DNA of 64,000 nt, from the NCBI RefSeq assembly GCF_001941625.1, contig NZ_CP016076.1:6866001-6930000 (forward strand), in the 5' to 3' direction. The DNA comes from Actinoalloteichus fjordicus (GTDB lineage Bacteria; Actinomycetota; Actinomycetes; Mycobacteriales; Pseudonocardiaceae). Shown one piece after another: positions 39,140-46,537 of the stretch (its first letter is position 1; each line of letters begins with the position of its first letter). The notes under the pieces were generated by a model. It was not told where the DNA came from. It saw only the letters and a program-made list of their open reading frames with translations, and did no database searches. The position numbers were made by a program, and so were the translations under genes.

Positions 39140-39277
39140 TCCCCGATCGGGCTCCGCGCTGCTCGCCGACCGGATACACTGTCGTCGTTCAGGCCGCCGG
39201 TCCCAACCACGTCAAATATCGCGCCCATCACTCGGCCAATAGAATCTTGCCGTGCTCGGAAGTCATCCTTCCGCAGC
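39140..39277 (-). pseudogene. Decayed toxin C-terminal fragment between immunity genes
   Basis: The minus strand encodes RKDDFRARQDSIGRVMGAIF and then DVVGT. This aligns with the intact toxin's RKGNFDDIGIPPERVVDTIF followed by ELVET. At DNA level 39199-39270 (plus strand CAACCACGTCAAATATCG and flanks) is clearly similar to 39787-39858 (CAACCAACTCAAATATCG). No start codon or complete domain remains. It looks like the leftover of an earlier toxin gene paired with immunity copy 2. Confidence 0.65.
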
Positions 39278-39625
39278 TCAGAAAACACAGTCCCCCCGCT
39301 CAATGGACCCGTTCGCCTGGTAGTGAACCGTGATGTCCTTGGACGATTCCTGCTTGATTCGCGGGGCCAGCTTCCGACCCCGTTCCACCCAAGCGCGCTT
39401 GACCTCGACAGACGGGAATCCGGAATCTTGCGGCACGTCGGGATTGTAGTACGACTGGTATTCGTCATCCCACTCCGTGAGGTCCTTCACAAGATCATCA
39501 CTCAACCCGAGAAATTCTTGGGCTTCATCAATGAAGTGATTGGTTCCCTCATGCCGTCCTGTCACGTAGAAGAACGGCCCCTCTTCATAACCGGCGTGCA
39601 ATGACACATCTAGCATGGCGATCAC
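39278..39625 (-). CDS. Candidate immunity protein, copy 1
   Basis: A 115-residue acidic protein directly after the toxin-type gene; GTG 39625 follows the toxin TGA (39627-39629) by one base, so expression is coupled. Conserved with copy 2 over its whole length: EEGPFFYVTGRHEGTNHFID, LGLSDDLVKDLTEWDDEYQ, YYNPDVPQDSGFPSVEV and DITVHYQANGSIERGDCVF. No transmembrane segment or signal peptide, as expected for a cytoplasmic immunity factor. Function is inferred from context only. Confidence 0.7.
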   Translation of the reverse strand: MIAMLDVSLHAGYEEGPFFYVTGRHEGTNHFIDEAQEFLGLSDDLVKDLTEWDDEYQSYYNPDVPQDSGFPSVEVKRAWVERGRKLAPRIKQESSKDITVHYQANGSIERGDCVF

Positions 39626-39626
39626 G

Positions 39627-40373
39627 TCACTTTCTGCGGTGCGGTCGAATTTTGCGCCCTAGTTTTATCGGGTATGCCGTGACGATGTACCCGTTACTTC
39701 CGATGACAACCAGCAATCGTCCTTGACAACCATCTATCTCTACGTCGTACACTTCGCCGCTGCGGCCGAGGTATCCAACAGGCTTTCTGGTCTCAACCAA
39801 CTCAAATATCGTGTCTACCACTCGTTCCGGCGGAATCCCGATGTCATCGAAGTTGCCCTTCCGTTCCGGTCGCATGATATGCGCACGGCCAGATTCATCA
39901 ATGTCGCCGGTTTCCAGCCACACCAAGTGCCCCTCGAAGTGCCGCCCCATACGTACTACCCGTTCGGGACTGATCTTAGTGCCGGAACGGAGAAGCTCGG
40001 CGATCCACTCGCCGTAGCGGCGCTCGACGCTCTCGGGCGGCGTTTCGGCGACCGGTGCCCCGATGGTCGGGACGGTCGCGGTCGGCGTGCTGGACGCGGC
40101 GTCGATCCCGTGTCCGGCGATGGTCCAGCAGTAGCCGTCGATGAGGTCCTGGGCTTGGACGAAGAGCGCCCGTGCCGCGCGCACGTCGTCACCGGACGCG
40201 GCGGCACAGTGCGCGATCCACTCGACCTCGGGCTGAGTCGATCCGATGGTGGCGGCGGCGAACAGGGCGGCACCCTCGTCGATCGCCGTCTCGGCGTCGG
40301 TCGTGGCGCGGTAGGCCTCGGCGAGGAGGGCGTGAGCGCGTCGGAGGGCCGTCACGACGGCAGTAACAGACAA
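39627..40373 (-). CDS. Polymorphic-toxin-type protein (CDI/BECR-like C-terminal domain)
   Basis: A 248-residue protein. Residues 5-85 form a helical Ala-rich domain (VVTALRRAHALLAEAYRATT and RAARALFVQAQDLID), 90-115 a Thr/Pro linker, and 117-238 a compact C-terminal domain. That domain has GTKISPERVVRMGR, LVWLETGD, AHIMRPE (H165), FDDIGIPPERVVDTIFELVE, PVGYLGRSGEVYDVEIDG and VVIGSNGYIVTAYP. This order matches, from memory, toxin tips of CDI, RHS and WXG-type polymorphic toxins (xISPExVVR... VWLExG... H... GYQG... VTVGSNGFIVGANP). A second histidine usual there seems replaced. TTG 40373 with GGAAGG fits the start. Secretion route unknown. Confidence 0.7.
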   Translation of the reverse strand: MSVTAVVTALRRAHALLAEAYRATTDAETAIDEGAALFAAATIGSTQPEVEWIAHCAAASGDDVRAARALFVQAQDLIDGYCWTIAGHGIDAASSTPTATVPTIGAPVAETPPESVERRYGEWIAELLRSGTKISPERVVRMGRHFEGHLVWLETGDIDESGRAHIMRPERKGNFDDIGIPPERVVDTIFELVETRKPVGYLGRSGEVYDVEIDGCQGRLLVVIGSNGYIVTAYPIKLGRKIRPHRRK

Positions 40374-40391
40374 AGGCGACCTTCCGTGACG

Positions 40392-40410
40392 TGATGTCCG
40401 ATGGACATCA
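40392..40410. promoter_or_regulatory. Palindrome upstream of toxin gene
   Basis: TGATGTCC-GAT-GGACATCA, 8-bp arms with a 3-nt spacer, ends 18 nt before the toxin start codon (minus strand). Its position fits an operator overlapping or following the promoter. A 13-bp direct repeat ACCGCGCACAGAT lies just beyond, at 40415-40427 and 40466-40478. Confidence 0.55.
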
Positions 40411-40414
40411 ACGT

Positions 40415-40478
40415 ACCGCGCACAGATCGGCACCGTCAGTGACATTCGAGCTTCTTCGCGGCAACACCGCGCACAGAT
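40415..40478. repeat. Direct repeat ACCGCGCACAGAT
   Basis: Exact 13-bp copies at 40415-40427 and 40466-40478, 51 bp apart, between the toxin promoter region and a possible small ORF. Could be regulatory half-sites or a recombination footprint. Confidence 0.6.
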
Positions 40479-40501
40479 GACGACGAACCCGAGGAGCAGA
40501 C

Positions 40502-40624
40502 GTGTCGGTCACCGCCTACGTGGCGGGCGCACCGTCCGGATGGAGCGCGGCAACGGCGACTCCGGGCTCGGCCACATGCTTCGCCGAGGGGCCTGGCGAG
40601 TTCGAGGCTTTGGGTACACGATGA
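40502..40624 (+). CDS. Possible 40-residue ORF
   Basis: GTG 40502 with GAGGAGCAG upstream opens a 40-codon frame (SVTAYVAGAPSGWSAATATP at the start, ending FEALGTR). After the TGA the same frame continues DLITELIFAASVRALPLSLR, so this may be a decayed gene with an in-frame stop. No homologue recognised. The rest of 40374-40764 shows no gene. Confidence 0.3.
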   Translation: MSVTAYVAGAPSGWSAATATPGSATCFAEGPGEFEALGTR

Positions 40625-40764
40625 GACCTGATCACCGAGCTGATCTTCGCTGCGTCCGTTCGCGCGCTGCCCTTGTCGTTGCGACAGAAGTCAGAGCTCG
40701 GTCGCCGTCGCCTGCAATTACCGTGTCGGCTCATCCACAGTGGACTGAACCGCTGCGGTGGCGT

Positions 40765-41307
40765 TCACCGGTCCAGGAGCGCCAAGGCCATGGTCTTGGC
40801 CTGCCGGGCGGCTCGATCGGATCGTTCATAGAGTTCGGTGACCGCGGCGCCGTCCATCAGGAGCAGGAGCTGCCGGGCCAGGTCCGTGTCGTCGGGGTAT
40901 CCGGCCTCGGCCAGCAGCAGGCGCAGGTAGTCGGCGACGGCCTCCTTGTGCTGATTGGCCATGGCACGGATCTGGCTGTCCGGTTCGGCGACCTCGGCGA
41001 TGGCATTGATGAAGGCACAGCCACGGAAGCCAGACGTCTTGGCATGTTCGATCAGCGCGTCGAAGGCCGCGATCGGGGTGCCGCCGAGGGCCGTGGTTCG
41101 TTCGGTCAGCCACGTTCGGTAGGCCTGGTCGTAGTTGCTCAGCATGGTCACGACCAGGTCGTCCTTACTGGCGAAGTGACGGTAGAACGAGGCGCGCCCG
41201 ACTCCGGAGTCGGCGAGCAGCCGCTCCAGGCCAACGGCCTGGATTCCTTCGGCATAGAAGAGCTTCTCCGCAGCGTCCAACAGTCGCTGACGAGCGTTGG
41301 TGGCCAT
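40765..41307 (-). CDS. TetR-family repressor divergent from MFS gene
   Basis: A 180-residue TetR regulator: HTH LLADSGVGRASFYRHFASKD near the N-terminus and a ligand domain with the conserved GFRGCAFINAIAEVAEPD block typical of the AcrR-like group. ATG 41307. Divergent from an MFS exporter with two matching palindromic operators between them, so it very likely represses that exporter and itself. Confidence 0.92.
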   Translation of the reverse strand: MATNARQRLLDAAEKLFYAEGIQAVGLERLLADSGVGRASFYRHFASKDDLVVTMLSNYDQAYRTWLTERTTALGGTPIAAFDALIEHAKTSGFRGCAFINAIAEVAEPDSQIRAMANQHKEAVADYLRLLLAEAGYPDDTDLARQLLLLMDGAAVTELYERSDRAARQAKTMALALLDR

Positions 41308-41341
41308 CGTTCGACTCCTTCAGGATGCATCCTTGACACAG

Positions 41342-41387
41342 ACGGTACCGATCAGTACCGTCCAAAAACGGCACCGATCGGTACCAT
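41342..41387. promoter_or_regulatory. Two TetR operators between divergent TetR and MFS genes
   Basis: ACGGTACCGATCAGTACCGT at 41342-41361 (one mismatched pair) and GGCACCGATCGGTACC at 41370-41385. Both match a core GGTACCGATCGGTACC; centres are 26 bp apart. They cover the promoter area of the divergent pair. Confidence 0.85.
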
Positions 41388-41442
41388 TTTAGCAGTGCGG
41401 ATGGTCGTGTCGACCCACTCCGCGCAGGGAAGGACGCAGCGC

Positions 41443-42657
41443 ATGACGCACCCTCCGCAGGCTCTGAGCGAGCAGACCTCTTCCGGAGGAATGGGACGGG
41501 TGGCGGTCCTGGCCCTGGGTGTGTTCGCGGTCGGCACCGGCGAGTTCGTGTTGGCCGGGCTGCTGCCGATGCTGGTCGAGGCATTTGAGATCTCCGTGGC
41601 AGGCGCGGGGCAGATCGTGACGGTGTTCGCGCTGACGTGCGCGGTGAGCGCGCCGGTGCTGACCGCGCTGACGGCGGCGTGGCGGCGTCGCACCGTCTTA
41701 GTGACGGCGACGGTCATCTATCTACTCGGAGCGGTCGGCACGGCGTTGGCCGGTTCCTACGGTCAGATCCTCGCCGCCCAGATCGTGGCCGCAGCCGGGG
41801 TGGGGTTGTTCATCCCGAACGCCTCGGTGACCGCCGCGACCTTGGTCGCGCCGCGCTTGCAGGGCCGGGCGATTGCGCTGGTGGTGACCGGCTTCACCGC
41901 CGCGGTGGCTTTCGGTGCTCCGATCGGCACCGCTTTGGGCGGGCTGCTGGACTGGCGGGCGACCATGTGGTTCACCGCCGCCCTGGCGGTCACCGGTCTG
42001 GTCGGCGTCTGGGTGCTCGTGCCCAAGCACCTGCACGTTCCCTCGGCCGGTGGGCTTCGTGCGCAACTCCGCCCGCTGGGAGACCGTCGCGTCTTGTTGC
42101 TGCTGGTGACGACATTGGTGGCTTTCACAGCAGTATTCGTCCCCTACACCTACATCGGCGTCATCTACGCTCCGGCAACCGGCGGCAGCGGCGTGGCACT
42201 GGCGGTGCTGATGCTCACCGGCGGCATCGCCGGTGCGGTCGGCAATCTCGCCGCCGGATTCCTGACCGATCGTCTCGGCGGCGCTCGTGTGGTCGCTGTC
42301 GCGCTCAGCTGGTTGACGGCGGGGCTGCTCGTAGTGCCCTTGGCGGTCGGGCATTTCGGCGCCGCGCTCGCGGTCGTCGGGTTCTACGTGGTGGGCGCCT
42401 TCGCGATCACCACCCCCCAGCAGCATCGGCTGATCGGCCTACGGCCCGATGCCACCCCGATCGTGATCTCGTTGAACCAGAGCGTGCTGTACCTGGCAAT
42501 CGCGATGTCCGGGCTCGTCGGAGGCGCCGGAATCGAACTCCTCGGCAGCCGGTATGTCAGCCTCTTGGCCGCCGCTCTCGCGCTGCTCGCATTGGGAGCG
42601 TCCCTCTGCGCGCAGCGCCTGATCCGACCGACGAGCGGGCGGGGCGCCGGAGTGTGA
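41443..42657 (+). CDS. MFS drug-efflux type transporter (AraJ/Cml-like)
   Basis: A 404-residue, 12-helix major facilitator of the DHA1 type. Helix 1 carries FAVGTGEFVLAGLLPMLVE, typical of AraJ/chloramphenicol-efflux-like members, and motif AWRRRTVLV follows helix 2. ATG 41443 has AAGGA about 10 nt upstream. Frames extending further upstream cross the operators and the TetR gene, so they are rejected. Controlled by the divergent TetR; substrate unknown. Confidence 0.9.
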   Translation: MTHPPQALSEQTSSGGMGRVAVLALGVFAVGTGEFVLAGLLPMLVEAFEISVAGAGQIVTVFALTCAVSAPVLTALTAAWRRRTVLVTATVIYLLGAVGTALAGSYGQILAAQIVAAAGVGLFIPNASVTAATLVAPRLQGRAIALVVTGFTAAVAFGAPIGTALGGLLDWRATMWFTAALAVTGLVGVWVLVPKHLHVPSAGGLRAQLRPLGDRRVLLLLVTTLVAFTAVFVPYTYIGVIYAPATGGSGVALAVLMLTGGIAGAVGNLAAGFLTDRLGGARVVAVALSWLTAGLLVVPLAVGHFGAALAVVGFYVVGAFAITTPQQHRLIGLRPDATPIVISLNQSVLYLAIAMSGLVGGAGIELLGSRYVSLLAAALALLALGASLCAQRLIRPTSGRGAGV

Positions 42658-42899
42658 ACGAACAATCCGCCACCGGCCGTTCTCATCGGAGCCCGACCGC
42701 GCCGAGGCATTCGGCCGATCGCCAGGTGTTCGGGTAGTCGTTTCAAGCCGGGTTCGCGCGGTGGTTCCCTTGCCCGATGATCCGATCCCTGAGCACCAGG
42801 CACTCCAGCAGGGAATGGACAGCCAACTACAAACTAACTTTAGTTTTGCGCTACCCGACACCCGGAAACTATCAAAAAACTTGCCTTGGGCGGCTACCT
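42658..42899. other. Intergenic, AT-rich patch with small inverted repeat
   Basis: About 240 bases after the MFS gene. AAACTA-ACTT-TAGTTT at 42831-42846 forms a short hairpin in a patch far richer in A/T than the surroundings (42820-42880), suggesting a foreign junction. No gene. Confidence 0.45.
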
Positions 42900-43170
42900 G
42901 AGGCGTACTCCACGGCTCGGGACCGATCTTCGTGCCGGTGCGGAGCGGTTCGGTGATCGACGCGCAGTAGCGGCGCTCGGCGCCCCCGAGCCCCGCGTCG
43001 GCACCCGAGCAGCCCCACCGGAGCCGGGCGGCGAGGTTCCCAGGGTCCTCGACGGTGCGCTCGACATCGACGCTGCCCGGCAGGCGACCGCCGCGAGATC
43101 CGGCGCGTCGGCTGCCTGCCACCCCGGCACGACTCTTCCGCGCGCGGTGATCCGTTGTTCATTCACGGGT
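42900..43170 (-). pseudogene. Orphan fragment related to the toxin gene
   Basis: The plus-strand DNA 42904-42983 is about 75-80 percent identical by eye to 39954-40033 inside the toxin gene (both contain GTAGCGGCGCTCG). On the minus strand it reads ERRYCASITEPLRTGTKIG against ERRYGEWIAELLRSGTKIS of the toxin. Everything after KIG (the catalytic domain) is missing, and the N-terminal side is only loosely similar. A broken relative of the toxin about 3 kb away. Confidence 0.6.
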
Positions 43171-43236
43171 CTTGCCAGATCAATGTGGACAGGTAACGGT
43201 GGACGGGTCTTCCCACGACGGGGATAGGAGCGCCCG

Positions 43237-43881
43237 ATGACGTCTCGCCGTTCGACCCGGTTACGCAGGCTGAGCCTGCTCGCCCTACTGACCTCTCTGC
43301 TGTCGCTTGCCCTACAGGGGCCCGCCTCCGCCGCACCGCCGGGAATCCCGAGCGAGGCGACCGCCCGCAGTCAGCTCGCCTCGCTGACCGTGGCCCCGGA
43401 AGGCTCGATGGACGGTTACTCCCGCGATCTGTTCCCCCACTGGAATGCCGTGGAGGGCAACTGCAACACCCGCGAGATGGTGCTGCGGCGCGACGGTGAC
43501 AACGTGCAGGTGGGCAACGACTGCTACCCGACCTCCGGCAGCTGGTACAGCGAGTTCGACGGCCAGACGCGGACCGTGCCCTCGGAGATCAGCATCGATC
43601 ACGTCGTGCCGCTGGCCGCCGCGTGGCGGTCCGGGGCGTCCTCCTGGAGCGCCTCCCGCCGGACCGCCTTCGCCAACGACCTCACCAACCCGCAGCTGAT
43701 CGCCGTCACCGGCAGCGTGAACAGCTCGAAGGGCGACCAGACGCCCGACGAGTGGGTCCCGCCGCGCACCGCCTATCACTGCACCTACGCCCGGATCTGG
43801 ATCGGCAGCAAGCACGCCTGGGATCTGACGGTGACCTCCAGCGAGCGCTCCGCACTCACCGGTCTGCTCGACACCTGCTGA
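43237..43881 (+). CDS. Secreted HNH-type nuclease (DUF1524-like)
   Basis: A 214-residue exported protein. A signal peptide (basic RRSTRLRRL, hydrophobic core, GPASAAPP) covers residues 1-32. The mature part carries the HNH motif: ISIDHVVPLAAAW, then NPQLIAVTGSVNSSKGDQTP, with four cysteines likely forming disulphides (NCNT, NDCYP, YHCTY, final C). Such small DUF1524-type nucleases are secreted by streptomycetes. ATG 43237 has ATAGGAG 6 nt upstream. A strong hairpin follows the stop. Confidence 0.9.
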   Translation: MTSRRSTRLRRLSLLALLTSLLSLALQGPASAAPPGIPSEATARSQLASLTVAPEGSMDGYSRDLFPHWNAVEGNCNTREMVLRRDGDNVQVGNDCYPTSGSWYSEFDGQTRTVPSEISIDHVVPLAAAWRSGASSWSASRRTAFANDLTNPQLIAVTGSVNSSKGDQTPDEWVPPRTAYHCTYARIWIGSKHAWDLTVTSSERSALTGLLDTC

Positions 43882-43903
43882 GTTCGACCTGCTGAGCACG
43901 TTG

Positions 43904-43939
43904 GGGCCGGGCCACGCGATGCCGTCGCGGGCCCGGCCC
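43904..43939 (+). terminator. Hairpin terminator after nuclease gene
   Basis: GGGCCGGGCC (43904-43913) pairs with GGCCCGGCCC (43930-43939); an inner CGCG/CGCG pairing may extend the stem. It starts 23 nt after the nuclease stop. Confidence 0.7.
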
Positions 43940-44101
43940 ACCTCCTCGGACAGGTCGGGATCAGCATCGGCAGGGGTCCCGGCACGAAGTCGCCCGACCT
44001 CGCGGGAGACGTCCGGAGGGCACCGCAGTCGTCGGCACCCCGGCACCACGCTCCCGTCGGCTTCGCCCGCGAGGCCGGGCGCATCGGCGGAATCGGCCGG
44101 A

Positions 44102-44353
44102 TCAGCCCTCGGGCCGATTCAACACGCCGACGAGGGACTGATGCAGGGCCTGGTGATCGCGGGCATCGTGCAGCGTGCAGCCGGCCGCCGAGAGGGCGTA
44201 CAACTCGTCGGCGCCCAGGTAGCGCACGGAGACCCGTACCTGACCGTTCTCGTCACACGAGGTGCAGAGTTCCAGCTCGCCGGTGATCACGCCGACCTCG
44301 TCGGTCATCACGCCGCCCCGAGCCACCGTGATCTTCGTGCACAGTTCCGCCAT
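44102..44353 (-). CDS. Small conserved unknown protein
   Basis: An 83-residue soluble protein, MAELCTKITVARGG start, with a cysteine pair (LELCTSCDENGQ) and a C-terminal helix (HDARDHQALHQSLVGVL). Function unknown; composition suggests a small metal- or nucleic-acid-binding protein, but no motif is clear. ATG 44353 is preceded by GGAGGAGA at about 7 nt. Confidence 0.7.
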   Translation of the reverse strand: MAELCTKITVARGGVMTDEVGVITGELELCTSCDENGQVRVSVRYLGADELYALSAAGCTLHDARDHQALHQSLVGVLNRPEG

Positions 44354-44778
44354 GGGAGTCTCCTCCGCTGCCCGACGTCTCGTCCGTCTCGCACGGCCGC
44401 GCGGGACGTCGAACGCCACGGTAGCCGTCCGAGGCGGCTCATGAGCCCATCGCTCGCAGCCGTGCCCTGGCGTGTCGTCGGCGGGCGTGCACCGAGGACT
44501 ACGGCCGCGGAACGTCGTCGCCCCGCTGCGTGGCCCGGTCGGAAAGGGGCAGGCGGCCGGAGACGGGCGCGACGACGCTCCTGGGCATCAGCCCGAGATC
44601 CGGCGTCCTCATCGGCCCGGCGTCCTGCTCAGGCCCGACGGCGGCCGGTCGCGAACGCCGGATCGCCGCTCTCAGTCATCGCGGTCCGAAAGCCCGCTCC
44701 GGCGCCGAGCCTGCACCGGCGACAGGCCCACTGCCGCCGCAGGCCCGCACCGCTGCTGCTCCGAACCCGCCCGCAAGG
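44354..44778. other. Intergenic stretch without recognised gene
   Basis: 425 bases between the 44102-44353 gene and the FUSC-type gene. Open frames here are arginine/proline-rich composition artefacts. No repeat or RNA seen. Confidence 0.45.
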
Positions 44779-45873
44779 TCACTCGTCAGTGCGGCCACTG
44801 CGCAGCGGCGGCAGCACCGCCACCGCCTCGTCGCGGCTGAGACCCCCTGCCTGCAACAGGTCCACCGAGATCGACCGCAACTGGGCGATGACGACCCGCA
44901 TGGAGAAGCCGCTCGCGCCGATGAGATCGGCCGCCGACAGCCGGGCGACCGCCCGAGTGGCGGCCCTGGCCTGGACGGGGTCCCGGCCCGCCGACAACTC
45001 GTCTCGGAGCAGGACGACGGCGCCCGCGAGCTGTTCGAGGAGGATGGGCAGCCGTTCCGGCACCCGTTCGCCGTCGCGCAGCGCGGCCTGAGCGCGCCGC
45101 GCCAGCACCCTGGTGTTGCGCAGCGCGTGATCCAGCCGCACTGCGGCCTTCTGGTACCGATCGAGGTCCGCGCGACGTCGCCAGCGCAGCGGCGAGATCT
45201 TCGCGATCTCGGTACCCGCCGCGAGCGCGGTGGTGAACTCCTCGACGGTGTCCTGGGCGTCCCGCGCGCTGGACAGCACGGCGCCCGCCCGTGCCGGATC
45301 GCCGATGGACACCGCCACCGCCGTGGCGCGCAGCGCGTCGGCGAGCACGCCGAGGACCACCCGGCCCTTCTGGTGGACGACGGCCAGCGGATTGGCGGGG
45401 AGCAGCGCCGCGACCGCCAGGCCCACCAGCCCGCCCACCAGCGCGTCGATGAAGCGGTCGAAGCCGCCGACGGCGCCGGGGGGCAGCAGAGTGGCGATCA
45501 GCACGGCGGAGGAGCCCGCCTGCATGGCGATGACCGTCCCACTGTCGAGCAGCACGGCCACCGACATCGCCAGCGCGACGACCAACGCGATCTGCCAGGT
45601 TCCGGAACCGATCACCGAGATCAGCAGGTCGCCGACGAGGATGCCGACGCTGACCCCGACGACCAGTTCGGCCGACCGGCGCAGCCGCTCGCCCAGCGAC
45701 ACGCCCAGGCTGATCACCGCCGCGATGGGGGCGAAGAACGGCCGTTCGTGTCCGATGACGTGGAAGGCGATGAACCAGGCGATCCCCGCCGCGATGGAGC
45801 ACTGCAACACGGGGATCAGGTTGCGCAGCAGTCTGCGCAACCGCCGTGTCGCCTCCACACTCACCCGGTCCAC
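44779..45873 (-). CDS. FUSC-family membrane protein
   Basis: A 364-residue protein of the FUSC/aromatic-acid-exporter-like superfamily. Six membrane helices fall between residues 20 and 165 (RPFFAPIAAVISLGVSLGER loop, VVGVSVGILVGDLLI), followed by a helical cytoplasmic domain. The role is probably efflux; the substrate is unknown. It is the last gene of a minus-strand group with the SRPBCC and DUF3151 genes (39-bp and 4-bp gaps). GTG start at 45873. Confidence 0.85.
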   Translation of the reverse strand: MDRVSVEATRRLRRLLRNLIPVLQCSIAAGIAWFIAFHVIGHERPFFAPIAAVISLGVSLGERLRRSAELVVGVSVGILVGDLLISVIGSGTWQIALVVALAMSVAVLLDSGTVIAMQAGSSAVLIATLLPPGAVGGFDRFIDALVGGLVGLAVAALLPANPLAVVHQKGRVVLGVLADALRATAVAVSIGDPARAGAVLSSARDAQDTVEEFTTALAAGTEIAKISPLRWRRRADLDRYQKAAVRLDHALRNTRVLARRAQAALRDGERVPERLPILLEQLAGAVVLLRDELSAGRDPVQARAATRAVARLSAADLIGASGFSMRVVIAQLRSISVDLLQAGGLSRDEAVAVLPPLRSGRTDE

Positions 45874-45912
45874 GGGTCGATTGTCCGCCCCCTGGCAAGA
45901 TCCGCAGGACGA

Positions 45913-46533
45913 CTAGCCGCCGGAACGCGGGTGACGCGCGCTGCGTCGGGCCCCCGCTCGTCTGACGAGGACGGCCGCGCAGGCCGTCAGTGCAACCGCT
46001 CCCCCTGCGGCGATCAGCACCGACGAGGTCGGAGTCGGGGGGCGGGGCGGCGGAACGGCGTCCCCGGCCCGGCGCCGGAGTTCGAGCACCAGGCTCTCCT
46101 CGCCCATCCGCATCGCCCAGTCGTGGTTGGCCTCGAAGACCGGCTTCAGCCAGCTCGGGCTGCTCCGTAACAGGGGCTTGTCCGCACGGATCTTCCAGGT
46201 GAAGTCCACCTGGGTCTTCTCGTCGCCGAGCTCGACCAGCCGCCACACGCCTCGGCCGACGAAGTCGCCGGTGGCGGTGAAGGAGCAGCCGTGCTCGGCG
46301 ACCGACTCGACGTGGAGCTGCCACCGCAGGGTGTAGGGCAGCCTGCCGGTGGTGAACAGCTCATAGGACGAGCCGACCCCGCCGTCCTCGGCGCGCCGCA
46401 GCGTCTGGACGTCCAGATAGACCGACGGCCACCATCGAGACAGGTCGGCCGGGTCGAAGAGGGTGTCCGCCACCTCCCCGACCGGCGCCGGGATCAGCCA
46501 GCGGGTGTGGAAGTCATAGGAGCTGTCCGCCAT
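45913..46533 (-). CDS. SRPBCC (START-like) protein with C-terminal membrane anchor
   Basis: A 206-residue protein. Residues 1-150 have the SRPBCC/polyketide-cyclase-like fold (YDFHTRWLIPAPVGEVADTL, DLSRWWPSVY, FVGRGVWRLVELGD). A single C-terminal hydrophobic helix (SVLIAAGGAVALTACAAVLV) and a basic tail follow. It probably binds a hydrophobic ligand at the membrane; ligand unknown. ATG 46533 is 4 bp after the DUF3151 stop. Confidence 0.82.
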   Translation of the reverse strand: MADSSYDFHTRWLIPAPVGEVADTLFDPADLSRWWPSVYLDVQTLRRAEDGGVGSSYELFTTGRLPYTLRWQLHVESVAEHGCSFTATGDFVGRGVWRLVELGDEKTQVDFTWKIRADKPLLRSSPSWLKPVFEANHDWAMRMGEESLVLELRRRAGDAVPPPRPPTPTSSVLIAAGGAVALTACAAVLVRRAGARRSARHPRSGG

Positions 46534-46537
46534 CGAC

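Noticed and set aside
40477-41442. Upstream extension of the second MFS frame
   Set aside because: Crosses the TetR gene antisense and the operators; ATG 41443 has its own ribosome binding site.
44530-46170. Long plus-strand frame of 546 codons
   Set aside because: Antisense to the FUSC and SRPBCC genes, without domain features.
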